Source: Clostridium homopropionicum DSM 5847 | GTDB lineage: Bacteria > Bacillota > Clostridia > Clostridiales > Clostridiaceae | DNA: 64,000 nt | NCBI RefSeq assembly: GCF_001263795.1 | Contig: NZ_LHUR01000022.1 | Coordinates: forward strand, 1 to 64,000 | Reading direction: 5' to 3' | Part shown: positions 16,601-24,216 of the stretch, one piece after another | How the letters are laid out: the number at the start of each line of letters is the position of its first letter | Position numbering within the stretch: the stretch's first letter is position 1 | Notes under the pieces: model-generated | Databases searched by the model: none | Told to the model about the DNA's origin: nothing | Seen by the model: only the letters and a program-made list of their open reading frames with translations | Position numbers and translations under genes: made by a program

Positions 16601-17794
16601 TTAAGCTTTTTGCTGGAGCACTTTAACAGCCTCTGGCAGAATAAGCTTTCCGTCCACACGTTGGGTAGCAATGAAACCTACCTGTCCAGTAGCGGCAAAG
16701 AGTTCATTTAAACGCTTGAATACTCTTCCCTGACGGTCAGCCACCCAGTAATAGCTAAAGTCACCGAACACCATGGTCTTTGCCCCTGCTGCAATGGTGG
16801 GTACATATGACGAGGTGTACAGCGGGCGGTTGAGTATAGTATCAGGTGTGCCTGCCTGGATGGATGGCTGCCAGAGATACTGCCCATTGCCGTCTTTCAA
16901 CTTACGGATAGCCTTAATAGTGGCATCGTTCATTACAAATGCCGCCTTATTACGATAAGGTGCTTTCAGACTGTAAAACAAATCTAAAACCTCATCCAGT
17001 GTTATGGCAGTGGCGCTTGCTGTAGTAATGCCGACTTGACCACCGCCAGTAGCATTTAGGATTCCTGTAGGCTTACCTGTACCATCACCCACAAAGAATG
17101 CTTCCTCCTCCTTGTTGCCGATACGACGTGAGAATTCCCTTGTAATATAGCTTTCAAGATTAAACACAGAATCGTTTAGCAGTTCCTCGGAGACTTTAAT
17201 CATCGTTGCTAGTTTATAGGCACCAATAGATACTTGCCCGAAGCTATCGTCACTCTCAGGAATGACTCCTTCTTCATCTACCCAGCTTGCAGTTCCTTTG
17301 CTTGCAACAACGGGGATTTTACGATCACCGGAAGAGGTTGTGATAACATTAGCAAGTCTACGAAAGATGTTCTCTTCCTCTAATGCTTCCACCAGGGTAC
17401 GCTCAAATTCATCCGGTACAAGATATCCGCCCTCAGAGTCGGTACCGATTTGCAGAGCATTTCTGACTTCATAGCCACCCTTGTCACGCATAGCATTCCA
17501 GAAGGCTTTTCTATATTCAGCACTTGCACGACCGGTCTTTTCCTCTCCCTTTCTTGTAGGTTCATTAGTAATTGGGTTACTGGTTGCTTTCGACAGTTCC
17601 AGGTCAATAGATGCTTGACGTTCCAGACGCTCAATTTCCTTACCAAGAGCCACAACATCGGCTTCCATCTTTTCATAGGTTGTAGTGTCCTCAGCGGATA
17701 ACAGTCCATCACCGCCACGTTTAGAATCAAGAAATGCCTTTGCCGCATCCCATGCCTTAGCGCGTTTCTCGCGCAACTCAAGAATTTTACTCAT
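16601..17794 (-). CDS. Major capsid protein (HK97 fold)
   Basis: A 397-residue HK97-type capsid protein. The first ~100 residues form a charged coiled-coil scaffolding segment (LELREKRAKAWDAAKAFLD...) expected to be removed by the ClpP-like protease. The mature part starts near AFWNAMRDKGGYEVRNALQIGTDSEGGYLVPDEFERTLVEALEEENIFRRLANV, the classic HK97 capsid signature. Further on are EEAFFVGDGTGKPTGILNA and GDFSYYWVADR, also typical. It follows the protease gene, the standard order portal-protease-capsid. Confidence 0.95.
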   Translation of the reverse strand: MSKILELREKRAKAWDAAKAFLDSKRGGDGLLSAEDTTTYEKMEADVVALGKEIERLERQASIDLELSKATSNPITNEPTRKGEEKTGRASAEYRKAFWNAMRDKGGYEVRNALQIGTDSEGGYLVPDEFERTLVEALEEENIFRRLANVITTSSGDRKIPVVASKGTASWVDEEGVIPESDDSFGQVSIGAYKLATMIKVSEELLNDSVFNLESYITREFSRRIGNKEEEAFFVGDGTGKPTGILNATGGGQVGITTASATAITLDEVLDLFYSLKAPYRNKAAFVMNDATIKAIRKLKDGNGQYLWQPSIQAGTPDTILNRPLYTSSYVPTIAAGAKTMVFGDFSYYWVADRQGRVFKRLNELFAATGQVGFIATQRVDGKLILPEAVKVLQQKA

Positions 17795-17814
17795 TGTTAT
17801 TTCCTCCTTTAAAT

Positions 17815-18501
17815 TTAGTGAGAAATTAAAGAAAGCCGCTTATCAAGCGACTCTATTGGTGTACCAGTTTTCAGTTGTTGTTTTGGCAGTTTGCTTATAA
17901 GTGAGTTGGTAACTGCCATCCTGCTAAAAATAAGACTATCTGACAAATCAGGCGGCTCGCTCTCCATGAACATGATCTTATCTGCAAAACCAAGTTCAAT
18001 GGCTTTATTCGCATTCATCCATGTCTCTGCATCCATCAGATGTGAGAGCTTAGTTCGAGAAAGACCCGACTTCAACTCATAGGCATTAATGATACTTTCC
18101 TTGACCTCATCTAGCAGAGCCTTTGCTCGCAGCATTTCCTCACTGTCGCCTATAGCAATCGTTGACGGGTTATGAATCATCAGCATGGAAACCGGGGACA
18201 TATATACATCTCCACCTGCCATTGCAATAACGGATGCTGCACTTGCCGCAAGTCCATCGATTTTTACAGTGACTTTTCCGGTATACTCCATTAGCATGTT
18301 GTAAATCTGAGCTGCTGCAAACACATCACCACCAGGAGAATTAATCCACACTGTGATATTGCCGGTGCCTGCCACCAGTTCATCTTTGAACATCTTAGGT
18401 GTAACCTCATCTCCCCACCATGTTTCGTCTGATATTACTCCGTTAAGATAAAGGGTGCGCTCTTCATTAGAATCTCGCACCCAGTTCCAGAATTTCTTCA
18501 T
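17815..18501 (-). CDS. Head maturation protease, ClpP-like
   Basis: A 228-residue serine protease of the ClpP-like capsid-maturation type. INSPGGDVFAAAQIYNML is the oxyanion segment. GLAASAASVIAMAGGDVYM carries the nucleophilic serine (about residue 95), and MLMIHNPS the catalytic histidine (about residue 118). It cleaves the capsid delta domain and scaffold during head maturation. Its ATG follows the portal stop directly (TAAATG). Confidence 0.94.
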   Translation of the reverse strand: MKKFWNWVRDSNEERTLYLNGVISDETWWGDEVTPKMFKDELVAGTGNITVWINSPGGDVFAAAQIYNMLMEYTGKVTVKIDGLAASAASVIAMAGGDVYMSPVSMLMIHNPSTIAIGDSEEMLRAKALLDEVKESIINAYELKSGLSRTKLSHLMDAETWMNANKAIELGFADKIMFMESEPPDLSDSLIFSRMAVTNSLISKLPKQQLKTGTPIESLDKRLSLISH

Positions 18502-19746
18502 TTACTGACCTCCTTCGGTTTTGGCAAACGCACCTGCGTCAGCCAGTTTTGTCATATTTCCGTTAACCAAATATAAATCACCGCCATCCTCAGCTGGAAT
18601 ACGGTTCATGTCCTCCAGTTCACGGATATCGTTGGCTGACATCCAGCCATTCTGCCGACCTGTAGCGTAGCCATTCATACGGCTTTGGTAATCGCCACGT
18701 AGCAGACCGTCTAAATTGAACTTGATAAACAGTGCTGTTTTCTCGGAAGGTAAAATAAGTGATTGCTGAAGACTTTGTTCCCAGCGCACCACCCAAGGGT
18801 CGAGGGTGTATTTTACAAACTCCAAAGACTGCTGCTCAATATTTGAGAAACTGGATTTCTCAAGATCACCCACCATATGTGGCGGCACTCGGAAAATCCT
18901 TGCAATCTCATTGATTTGAAACTTCCGTGTTTCCAGAAACTGCGCCTGTTCCGGCGGGATACCGATGGCTTGAAACTTCATGCCCTCTTCTAGCACGGCA
19001 ATTTTGTGAGCATTGCCAGTACCTTGGTAAGCACTATTCCAACTATCCTTCACCCTCTGAATATCTTTGATTACTCCCGGGTGTTCTAGCACTCCTCCGG
19101 GATTAGCACCATTGGCAAAGAATGCCGCTCCATATTCCTCAGTAGCAAGCGACATACCGATAGCGTTTTTTGCCATAGCGATAGGACTATAGCCGATGAG
19201 TCCATCAAAACCTAATCCAGGTATGTGCAGAACTTCATCCTTACGGAGTGTGACATAGCCACCTTTGGGGTTTAGACCACTTTCATCAGTATCACGATAG
19301 TAGGTATAAACCAGCTCGCCATTTGATGCTCGACTAACTTCCATCTTGTTGGGGAGCAGAGGATAAAGGGCAACTGCCTGCCCTCGTCCGTTTCGAACCA
19401 CTTGTGCATAGGCATTACCCCAAAGCAAAAGATGACTCATCAGTGTTTCTCTGAACACGAATGAAGTCATCTCTGGATTTGGTTCATCATGAAGAAGGTA
19501 ATACAACGGGTGGAAAGGTACCCTTTCTTTTCCTCCATCAGAACGATATCTATATACATGAAGTGGCAGCCCTGCTATTGCTTCAGCCAGTATCCTTACA
19601 CAGGCATACACTGCCGTTGCCTGCATGGCAGTACGCTCATTTACCGCTTTACCTGATGACGTTCCGCCAAATAAGAATGAAAATGCACTACCCACACGGT
19701 TTTGCGGTTTGTCTCTTGAGCGAAACATTCCTTTTAATAAATTCAT
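18502..19746 (-). CDS. Portal protein (HK97 family)
   Basis: A 414-residue portal forming the DNA entry channel at one capsid vertex. Typical blocks are AMQATAVYACVRILAEAIAGLPLHVYR, RDTLMSHLLLWGNAYAQVVRN-like RETLMSHLLLWGNAYAQVVRNGRG, LPPNKME-like PLLPNKMEV, and EQAQFLETRKFQINEIARIFRVPPHMVGDLEKSSFSNIEQQSLEFVKYTL. The ATG at 19746 is preferred because GGAGG lies 8 bases upstream. It follows the large terminase gene. Confidence 0.95.
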   Translation of the reverse strand: MNLLKGMFRSRDKPQNRVGSAFSFLFGGTSSGKAVNERTAMQATAVYACVRILAEAIAGLPLHVYRYRSDGGKERVPFHPLYYLLHDEPNPEMTSFVFRETLMSHLLLWGNAYAQVVRNGRGQAVALYPLLPNKMEVSRASNGELVYTYYRDTDESGLNPKGGYVTLRKDEVLHIPGLGFDGLIGYSPIAMAKNAIGMSLATEEYGAAFFANGANPGGVLEHPGVIKDIQRVKDSWNSAYQGTGNAHKIAVLEEGMKFQAIGIPPEQAQFLETRKFQINEIARIFRVPPHMVGDLEKSSFSNIEQQSLEFVKYTLDPWVVRWEQSLQQSLILPSEKTALFIKFNLDGLLRGDYQSRMNGYATGRQNGWMSANDIRELEDMNRIPAEDGGDLYLVNGNMTKLADAGAFAKTEGGQ

Positions 19747-19800
19747 AGGCGTCACCTCCGAACATAAAAAATAACAACATTTTTATTACAATCATTGAGG

Positions 19801-21405
19801 TTAAAGGATAAGCAAACCTCTCTCGTCATACACCGAATCTCCGCCATTACCAGAGCCACACCGGATTGCACGATCAAGTGCCATAATAGTTGCCACCGCA
19901 CCATCTATTTTTTCTGTACTTTTTTCCTTATCCGGCTTCACGTTGCCCGCCGGGTCAGTTTTTATATAAATGTTATCCATCATCCACCGAAGCACTGGAT
20001 GACCCCCATGCGCAATTCTCTCTTCTAACGTCAGTTTCATCAGTTCCTTGGTAGGTGGTGACATATCTTTAAAGCCTTGACCGAAGGGAACTACAGTAAA
20101 GCCTAATCCTTCAAGGTTCTGCACCATTTGAACAGCACCCCAGCGGTCAAAAGCGATCTCTCGAATGTTATACTTTTCTCCCAGTTCTTCAATAAACCGC
20201 TCAATATAGCCGTAATGTACTACGTTTCCTTCTGTGGTTAGAAGATGCCCTTGCTTCTCCCAAAGATCATATTGTACATGGTCTCGTCTGACTCGCAGGT
20301 CGATGTTGTCCTCCGGCATCCAAAAATATGGGAGGACGATGTATTTATCCGTTTCATCCTCTGGTGGGAACACCAACACAAAGGCCGTAATGTCTGTAGT
20401 GGAGGATAAATCAAGTCCACCGTAACATACACGACCTTCAAGACTTTCTGGTATAACAGGAAATGCGCAGGCATCCCACCTTGCCATCGGCATCCAACGG
20501 ACAGACTGCTTTACCCACTGATTCAGACGCAATTGACGAAAGCTGTTCTCTTCAGCTGGGTTCTGTTTTGCACTTTCGCAAGCGGCTTTTACCTTGTCGA
20601 TGCCCACTGTGATTCCCAAGCTTGGATTTGCCTTCTTCCACACCTTCGGGTCTGTCCAGTCATCCTCTTCCTTTGCACCGTAGATTACAGGATAAAAGGT
20701 AGGATCATACTTTCTACCCTCAATGATATCAAGCGCTTTTTGGTGTGTTTCGTAGCAGATGCTCTGGGTATCTGTCCCTGCCGTGGTGATAAGAAAATAT
20801 AATGGCTGCATCCTCGCGTCACCAGATCCCTTCGTCATGACATCAAATAGTTTCCGGTTTGGCTGAGTATGGAGTTCGTCGAAAACAACACCATGTATGT
20901 TGAAGCCGTGCTTAGAGTAGGCTTCCGCCGACAATACCTGATAGAAGCTGTTGGTTGGTAGGTACACTAGTCGCTTAGTTGACGCCAGTAGCTTGACACG
21001 TTTATTGAGCGCCGGGCACATTCGCACCATATCGGCTGCTACTTCAAATACAATGGATGCCTGCTGACGATCGGCAGCACAACCATATACCTCTGCTCGC
21101 TCTTCACCATCACCGCAAGTGAGGAGAAGTGCGATAGCCGCCGCAAGCTCACTTTTTCCCATCTTTTTAGGTATTTCTACGTATGCCGTGTTGAACTGTC
21201 GGTATCCATTAGGTTTTAAAGTACCAAACAAGTCACGGACTATTTGCTCCTGCCAGTCGATGAGTTCAAAAGGCTTTCCTGCCCATGAACCTTTCGTATG
21301 GGAGAGTGCTTCAATAAAAGACACGGCATAATCAGCAGCATCCTTATCGTAATATGATCCATCAGCTATAAAGGCGGTCGGCTTATATTTCTTCAGTTTT
21401 CGCAT
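19801..21405 (-). CDS. Terminase large subunit
   Basis: A 534-residue motor-nuclease that packages DNA into the prohead. The N-terminal ATPase has IPKKMGKSELAAAIALLLTCGD (Walker A-like, about residue 80) and GVVFDELHTQPNRKLFD (Walker B plus catalytic Glu). The C-terminal RNase H-like nuclease has GGLDLSSTTDITAFVL, DRWGAVQMVQNLEGLGF and the late DGAVATIMALDRA acid. This is the P27-linked / HK97 TerL type. The ATG at 21405 has AGGGGCGG upstream. It is unusually far from the small subunit gene, with eight cargo genes in between. Confidence 0.95.
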   Translation of the reverse strand: MRKLKKYKPTAFIADGSYYDKDAADYAVSFIEALSHTKGSWAGKPFELIDWQEQIVRDLFGTLKPNGYRQFNTAYVEIPKKMGKSELAAAIALLLTCGDGEERAEVYGCAADRQQASIVFEVAADMVRMCPALNKRVKLLASTKRLVYLPTNSFYQVLSAEAYSKHGFNIHGVVFDELHTQPNRKLFDVMTKGSGDARMQPLYFLITTAGTDTQSICYETHQKALDIIEGRKYDPTFYPVIYGAKEEDDWTDPKVWKKANPSLGITVGIDKVKAACESAKQNPAEENSFRQLRLNQWVKQSVRWMPMARWDACAFPVIPESLEGRVCYGGLDLSSTTDITAFVLVFPPEDETDKYIVLPYFWMPEDNIDLRVRRDHVQYDLWEKQGHLLTTEGNVVHYGYIERFIEELGEKYNIREIAFDRWGAVQMVQNLEGLGFTVVPFGQGFKDMSPPTKELMKLTLEERIAHGGHPVLRWMMDNIYIKTDPAGNVKPDKEKSTEKIDGAVATIMALDRAIRCGSGNGGDSVYDERGLLIL

Positions 21406-21491
21406 AAACACCGCCCCTTTTATGAAAATAGATAAGGAAAAGAGCCTAAACATTTGAAGAGACTCTTTTCCTTTATCCTGCTTATATTTAA

Positions 21492-21680
21492 TTATTTCGT
21501 TTCATCTACTTCTCCGGTCAGTATGAAGTGAGTGTGTTTTGCTTTATGGTCAATTAAATAGACTACCAATTCATAGAACCCTCGTTCATTTGCTTCATAC
21601 TGTACTCTGTTCACATCAAACATGTTTGTGACTCCGCTTTCTCGAATGGATAGGATTTGTTCCTTAATTACTTCATTCAT
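21492..21680 (-). CDS. DUF5049-like small protein
   Basis: A 62-residue protein (MNEVIKEQILSIRESGVTNMFDVNRVQYEANERGFYELVVYLIDHKAKHTHFILTGEV). The pattern IKEQIL.IR..G.TNMFDV..VQ..A...GFYELV.Y...H...Y.HFILTG is that of DUF5049, a family of unknown function found almost only in Firmicute phages and elements. It overlaps the cyclotransferase gene by eight bases and is the last cargo gene before the large terminase. Confidence 0.75.
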   Translation of the reverse strand: MNEVIKEQILSIRESGVTNMFDVNRVQYEANERGFYELVVYLIDHKAKHTHFILTGEVDETK

Positions 21681-22131
21681 AGGCTACCTCCTCCGATTCG
21701 GTGGAATCAGTTGTAGCTTTGCGCAGGATATCCACATCGAAGCCCGCACTTTTATAGCCTTCTAAAATTGTACTGTAATAATAACAGCTTGGCTGACCAA
21801 TAGGTCTCCCATCGTTCATAATGTAGACCATCGCCTTTACGGTTTTGCCGCTTAATTTCACTTTTACAGTTTCCTTGCGATAAAGGAACGGCCATCCTTC
21901 GTAGCGGTCAAGAGCCGCCTCATCAGCCGGTGTGATTTCCCACACCAATACTGGTACACTTTGACCCTTTAATGGCTCAATGGTCGCAACAGCGCCCGCG
22001 TGTGCCCCTCTAAATAACAAGCGATAATCATTTATTTTACTTGTGCCTACCACCTTGGCTGTGGGGCACCTGTTGGCCATTTGCTCCAGATTAAGATTGG
22101 AGCCATAGGCAAGATATAATTTACTATTCAT
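21673..22131 (-). CDS. Gamma-glutamylcyclotransferase-like protein
   Basis: A 152-residue GGCT/AIG2-type enzyme that would release 5-oxoproline from gamma-glutamyl compounds. LYLAYGSNL at residues 5-13 is the substrate-binding signature. ALDRYEGWP.LYRK contains the catalytic Glu region, and VKAMVYIMN the last strand. The gene lies immediately downstream of the phage amidoligase, a pairing reported for phage amidoligases (Iyer, Aravind and colleagues). The two may make and remove a gamma-glutamyl-type amide; the substrate is unknown. Confidence 0.88.
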   Translation of the reverse strand: MNSKLYLAYGSNLNLEQMANRCPTAKVVGTSKINDYRLLFRGAHAGAVATIEPLKGQSVPVLVWEITPADEAALDRYEGWPFLYRKETVKVKLSGKTVKAMVYIMNDGRPIGQPSCYYYSTILEGYKSAGFDVDILRKATTDSTESEEVAYE

Positions 22132-22169
22132 TATAATCCTCCTTCTAAGCTTTAGGGGTTAGGGGCAGC

Positions 22170-23069
22170 TCAGGCCGCCCGAAACCGCCATGCAGCTGAA
22201 CCCGAAAGTGCTGCGGTCAAATGTTCTCTGCAGTTTGTAAACTCATCACCTATGAAACCAATCCGGTTTAAATAAGTTCTCATGGCAAATTTCTCGTTCT
22301 CCACCTGTGGTTTCTTTGCCGATGCACACTTTTGTGTTAAGGCTTGGTGGTTGATGGCGAGTGCTAGAACAATATAACTTCTTATTTTTCCAGCATGAAG
22401 CTCGCTGTTAAATCCTCTAAGCTCAACTGTATGGTTTCCAGTAAAAAAGCTGTGAAGATTGAGGAAATGGTAGCGGCTGTTGTGATAATGAGTACCTCTG
22501 CTCTCGCTGTAACCCTCGTACCAAATGTCCTCGATTTGTCTCATTGTCTTAGGCTTTTTGCGGTTCATCTTCTCAACTAAAATGCTGTCCATATTCTTAC
22601 AATACCGCATTCGCTCTGGTGCAATCTGAAGTGCTTTATAAAAAAGGTCATTCTTGCTTGCGATGATATTTACGAAGTTTCGAATACTTCTCGGTGTATG
22701 ATCCGCACCGTCTAGGTGAATGTGAATGCCGCAAGATGTATTTGCAAAGGCACCGGCCTTGCGAAGCTTTCTCACTAGCTCCTGTAATGTTTCAATGTCC
22801 TCTCGGTAGGTAAGGATGGGACTGACAAGCTCGACGCTGTACTCTCTGCCTGCGGCTACTTTTCTTCCGCCTTCTTTTCTTTGGCAGTTGATACTCCCGT
22901 CACTCATAAACTTCCAAACCCTCCCATCTGGTGCTGTTACCTTTTTAGTATCGTAGTAGGTTCCACCTTCAGCATAAGTGCCTTGCAAAAATTCTGTTGC
23001 AACCTTTGCTGCTTTTTCTCTTGTGATCCCTGTGAACTCAATTTCAATCCCAAATTTTGTGCTTAGCAT
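22170..23069 (-). CDS. Phage amidoligase (Amidoligase_2 family)
   Basis: A 299-residue carboxylate-amine ligase of the glutamine-synthetase-like fold. FGIEIEFTGITREKAA at the start gives the metal-binding Glu pair, YSVELVSPIL and SCGIHIHLDG the further ligands, and VELRGFNSELHAGKI the C-terminal arm. Members are predicted to use ATP to form an amide bond on a small molecule or peptide. The last ~40 residues (NEKFAMRTYLNRIGFIGDEF...LSGSAAWR) are shared with the neighbouring protein at 23432-24115. The gene has a private promoter copy at 23115-23143. Confidence 0.85.
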   Translation of the reverse strand: MLSTKFGIEIEFTGITREKAAKVATEFLQGTYAEGGTYYDTKKVTAPDGRVWKFMSDGSINCQRKEGGRKVAAGREYSVELVSPILTYREDIETLQELVRKLRKAGAFANTSCGIHIHLDGADHTPRSIRNFVNIIASKNDLFYKALQIAPERMRYCKNMDSILVEKMNRKKPKTMRQIEDIWYEGYSESRGTHYHNSRYHFLNLHSFFTGNHTVELRGFNSELHAGKIRSYIVLALAINHQALTQKCASAKKPQVENEKFAMRTYLNRIGFIGDEFTNCREHLTAALSGSAAWRFRAA

Positions 23070-23114
23070 ATTTCTTGCTCCTTCTAAAGTGTATTTGTCC
23101 TTACGACATGTACA

Positions 23115-23143
23115 TATATCACTCTAAAAGGCTTATATAGCAA
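23115..23143 (-). promoter_or_regulatory. Promoter of the amidoligase group (copy 2 of a repeated promoter)
   Basis: Minus strand TTGCTA (23143-23138), 17 bases, then GATATA (23120-23115). The spacer ends in CTTTTAGAG, as in the copies at 24150-24178 and (with one change) 2483-2511. The start codon is about 45 bases downstream. Confidence 0.55.
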
Positions 23144-23204
23144 GTGAATTATCCGATATAAACACACAATTCTATTGCCATCTTTGGCTTAGAATGTGTG
23201 TGAT

Positions 23205-23432
23205 TTATTCATCGATTTTCTTACATAAATCTTCGCCAAAAGCCACTCCAAGAGAACTACCGGAATCCCAACTTACGTGGATGGTTCCCATGTCATCAAC
23301 ACCAGTAACCGTACCTTTAGCTCCAGGCTGAAGCTTGGTATAAGGGTCATTCATCTTCAAGAGCATAACCCTTGTTCCTGGAGTATAATAGCTTTTTAGC
23401 TGCTTTAGCATTTCTGGGTGAATTATATTCAT
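23205..23432 (-). CDS. DUF4314-like protein
   Basis: A 75-residue protein. YYTPGTRVMLLKMNDPYTKLQPGAKGTVTGVDDMGTIHVSWDSGSSLGVAFGED is the DUF4314 pattern, an SH3-like small beta barrel of unknown function common in Firmicute mobile elements. The G..V.L......D....P.G..GTV..VDD.G.IHV.WD.G..L.V. spacing is well kept. Its start overlaps the stop of the upstream gene by one base. Confidence 0.82.
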   Translation of the reverse strand: MNIIHPEMLKQLKSYYTPGTRVMLLKMNDPYTKLQPGAKGTVTGVDDMGTIHVSWDSGSSLGVAFGEDLCKKIDE

Positions 23433-24115
23433 TATTCACTCACCTCCTCATGCTTGGCTGTTCCACTTTTGAAAGCAGAACTGCCCGACAGTTTTGAGAG
23501 GAGAATCTTTCGCTCCATCTTATATTCCGAGCCAATAAATCCAAGCCTTAGAAGGAAACAACGGAAAGCGTACTTTTCATTCTCCACAGGTTTTTCGGTG
23601 GAGTTGACGCGGGTCTGTTTTTTTGCCATTTCGCAAAGTGCCGTGACGAAATGGGTGTAAGTCTTAACTTCTTCTGCAGAGCATTCACCTTGAAACCAAG
23701 GGAAGGTAATTAATTCGTCGCTTACATTGATTGGAATGGAATCCGCCCCTAGCGCCTTCTTTATAAGGACTGCTTTACTTTCTACCAATCCTTTTAAGTT
23801 CTCAAGTGCCGTATCGGTAAAATCTGTCCTTGGCATTTGAATAATCAGTCCGATAGTATCCTCTAATTCTGCTTGGGGAAGTGGTGTATCGTATTCTTCC
23901 TCAATTGCCTTTAAGTCGTGCAACCCCAATAGGTCCTCAACCAGTTCATAATTATCTGGTCCATTGAGCACCCCATTTTTATCAATACAGTAGTCTGCCA
24001 CCTCATATGCGAATGTAGGGGCTCCGAGGTACTTTGCCGAAGCATTCAGTGCCTGGCTTATTGCACTGACCAGTTCTTTTCTTTTTGAACCAGTAACATT
24101 ATAGTTAATCTGCAT
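23432..24115 (-). CDS. Phage cargo protein of unknown function
   Basis: A 227-residue protein (MQINYNVTGSKRKELVSAISQALNASAKYLGAPTFAYEVADYCIDKNGVL). Relatives are common in Firmicute prophages and are often labelled virulence-related, without evidence. The first part looks like a small alpha-beta domain. The C-terminus (ENEKYAFRCFLLRLGFIGSEYKMERKILLSKLSGSSAFKSG) closely resembles the tail of the amidoligase encoded two genes downstream. The ATG at 24115 has AGGCGG upstream; a longer frame starting at 24178 would run through the promoter. No catalytic motif is seen. Confidence 0.65.
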   Translation of the reverse strand: MQINYNVTGSKRKELVSAISQALNASAKYLGAPTFAYEVADYCIDKNGVLNGPDNYELVEDLLGLHDLKAIEEEYDTPLPQAELEDTIGLIIQMPRTDFTDTALENLKGLVESKAVLIKKALGADSIPINVSDELITFPWFQGECSAEEVKTYTHFVTALCEMAKKQTRVNSTEKPVENEKYAFRCFLLRLGFIGSEYKMERKILLSKLSGSSAFKSGTAKHEEVSE

Positions 24116-24149
24116 TTTCCATACCGCCTTTCTATTTTCGGTACATACA

Positions 24150-24178
24150 TATATCACTCTAAAAGCTGTTAATATCAA
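24150..24178 (-). promoter_or_regulatory. Promoter of the unknown cargo gene (copy 3 of a repeated promoter)
   Basis: Minus strand TTGATA (24178-24173), 17 bases, then GATATA (24155-24150). The spacer ends in CTTTTAGAG and is nearly the same as in the copy 1 kb away at 23115-23143. Confidence 0.55.
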
Positions 24179-24216
24179 GTCATTTAGAGCGTCTTTCTGT
24201 ATAAAATACTGTTCTA

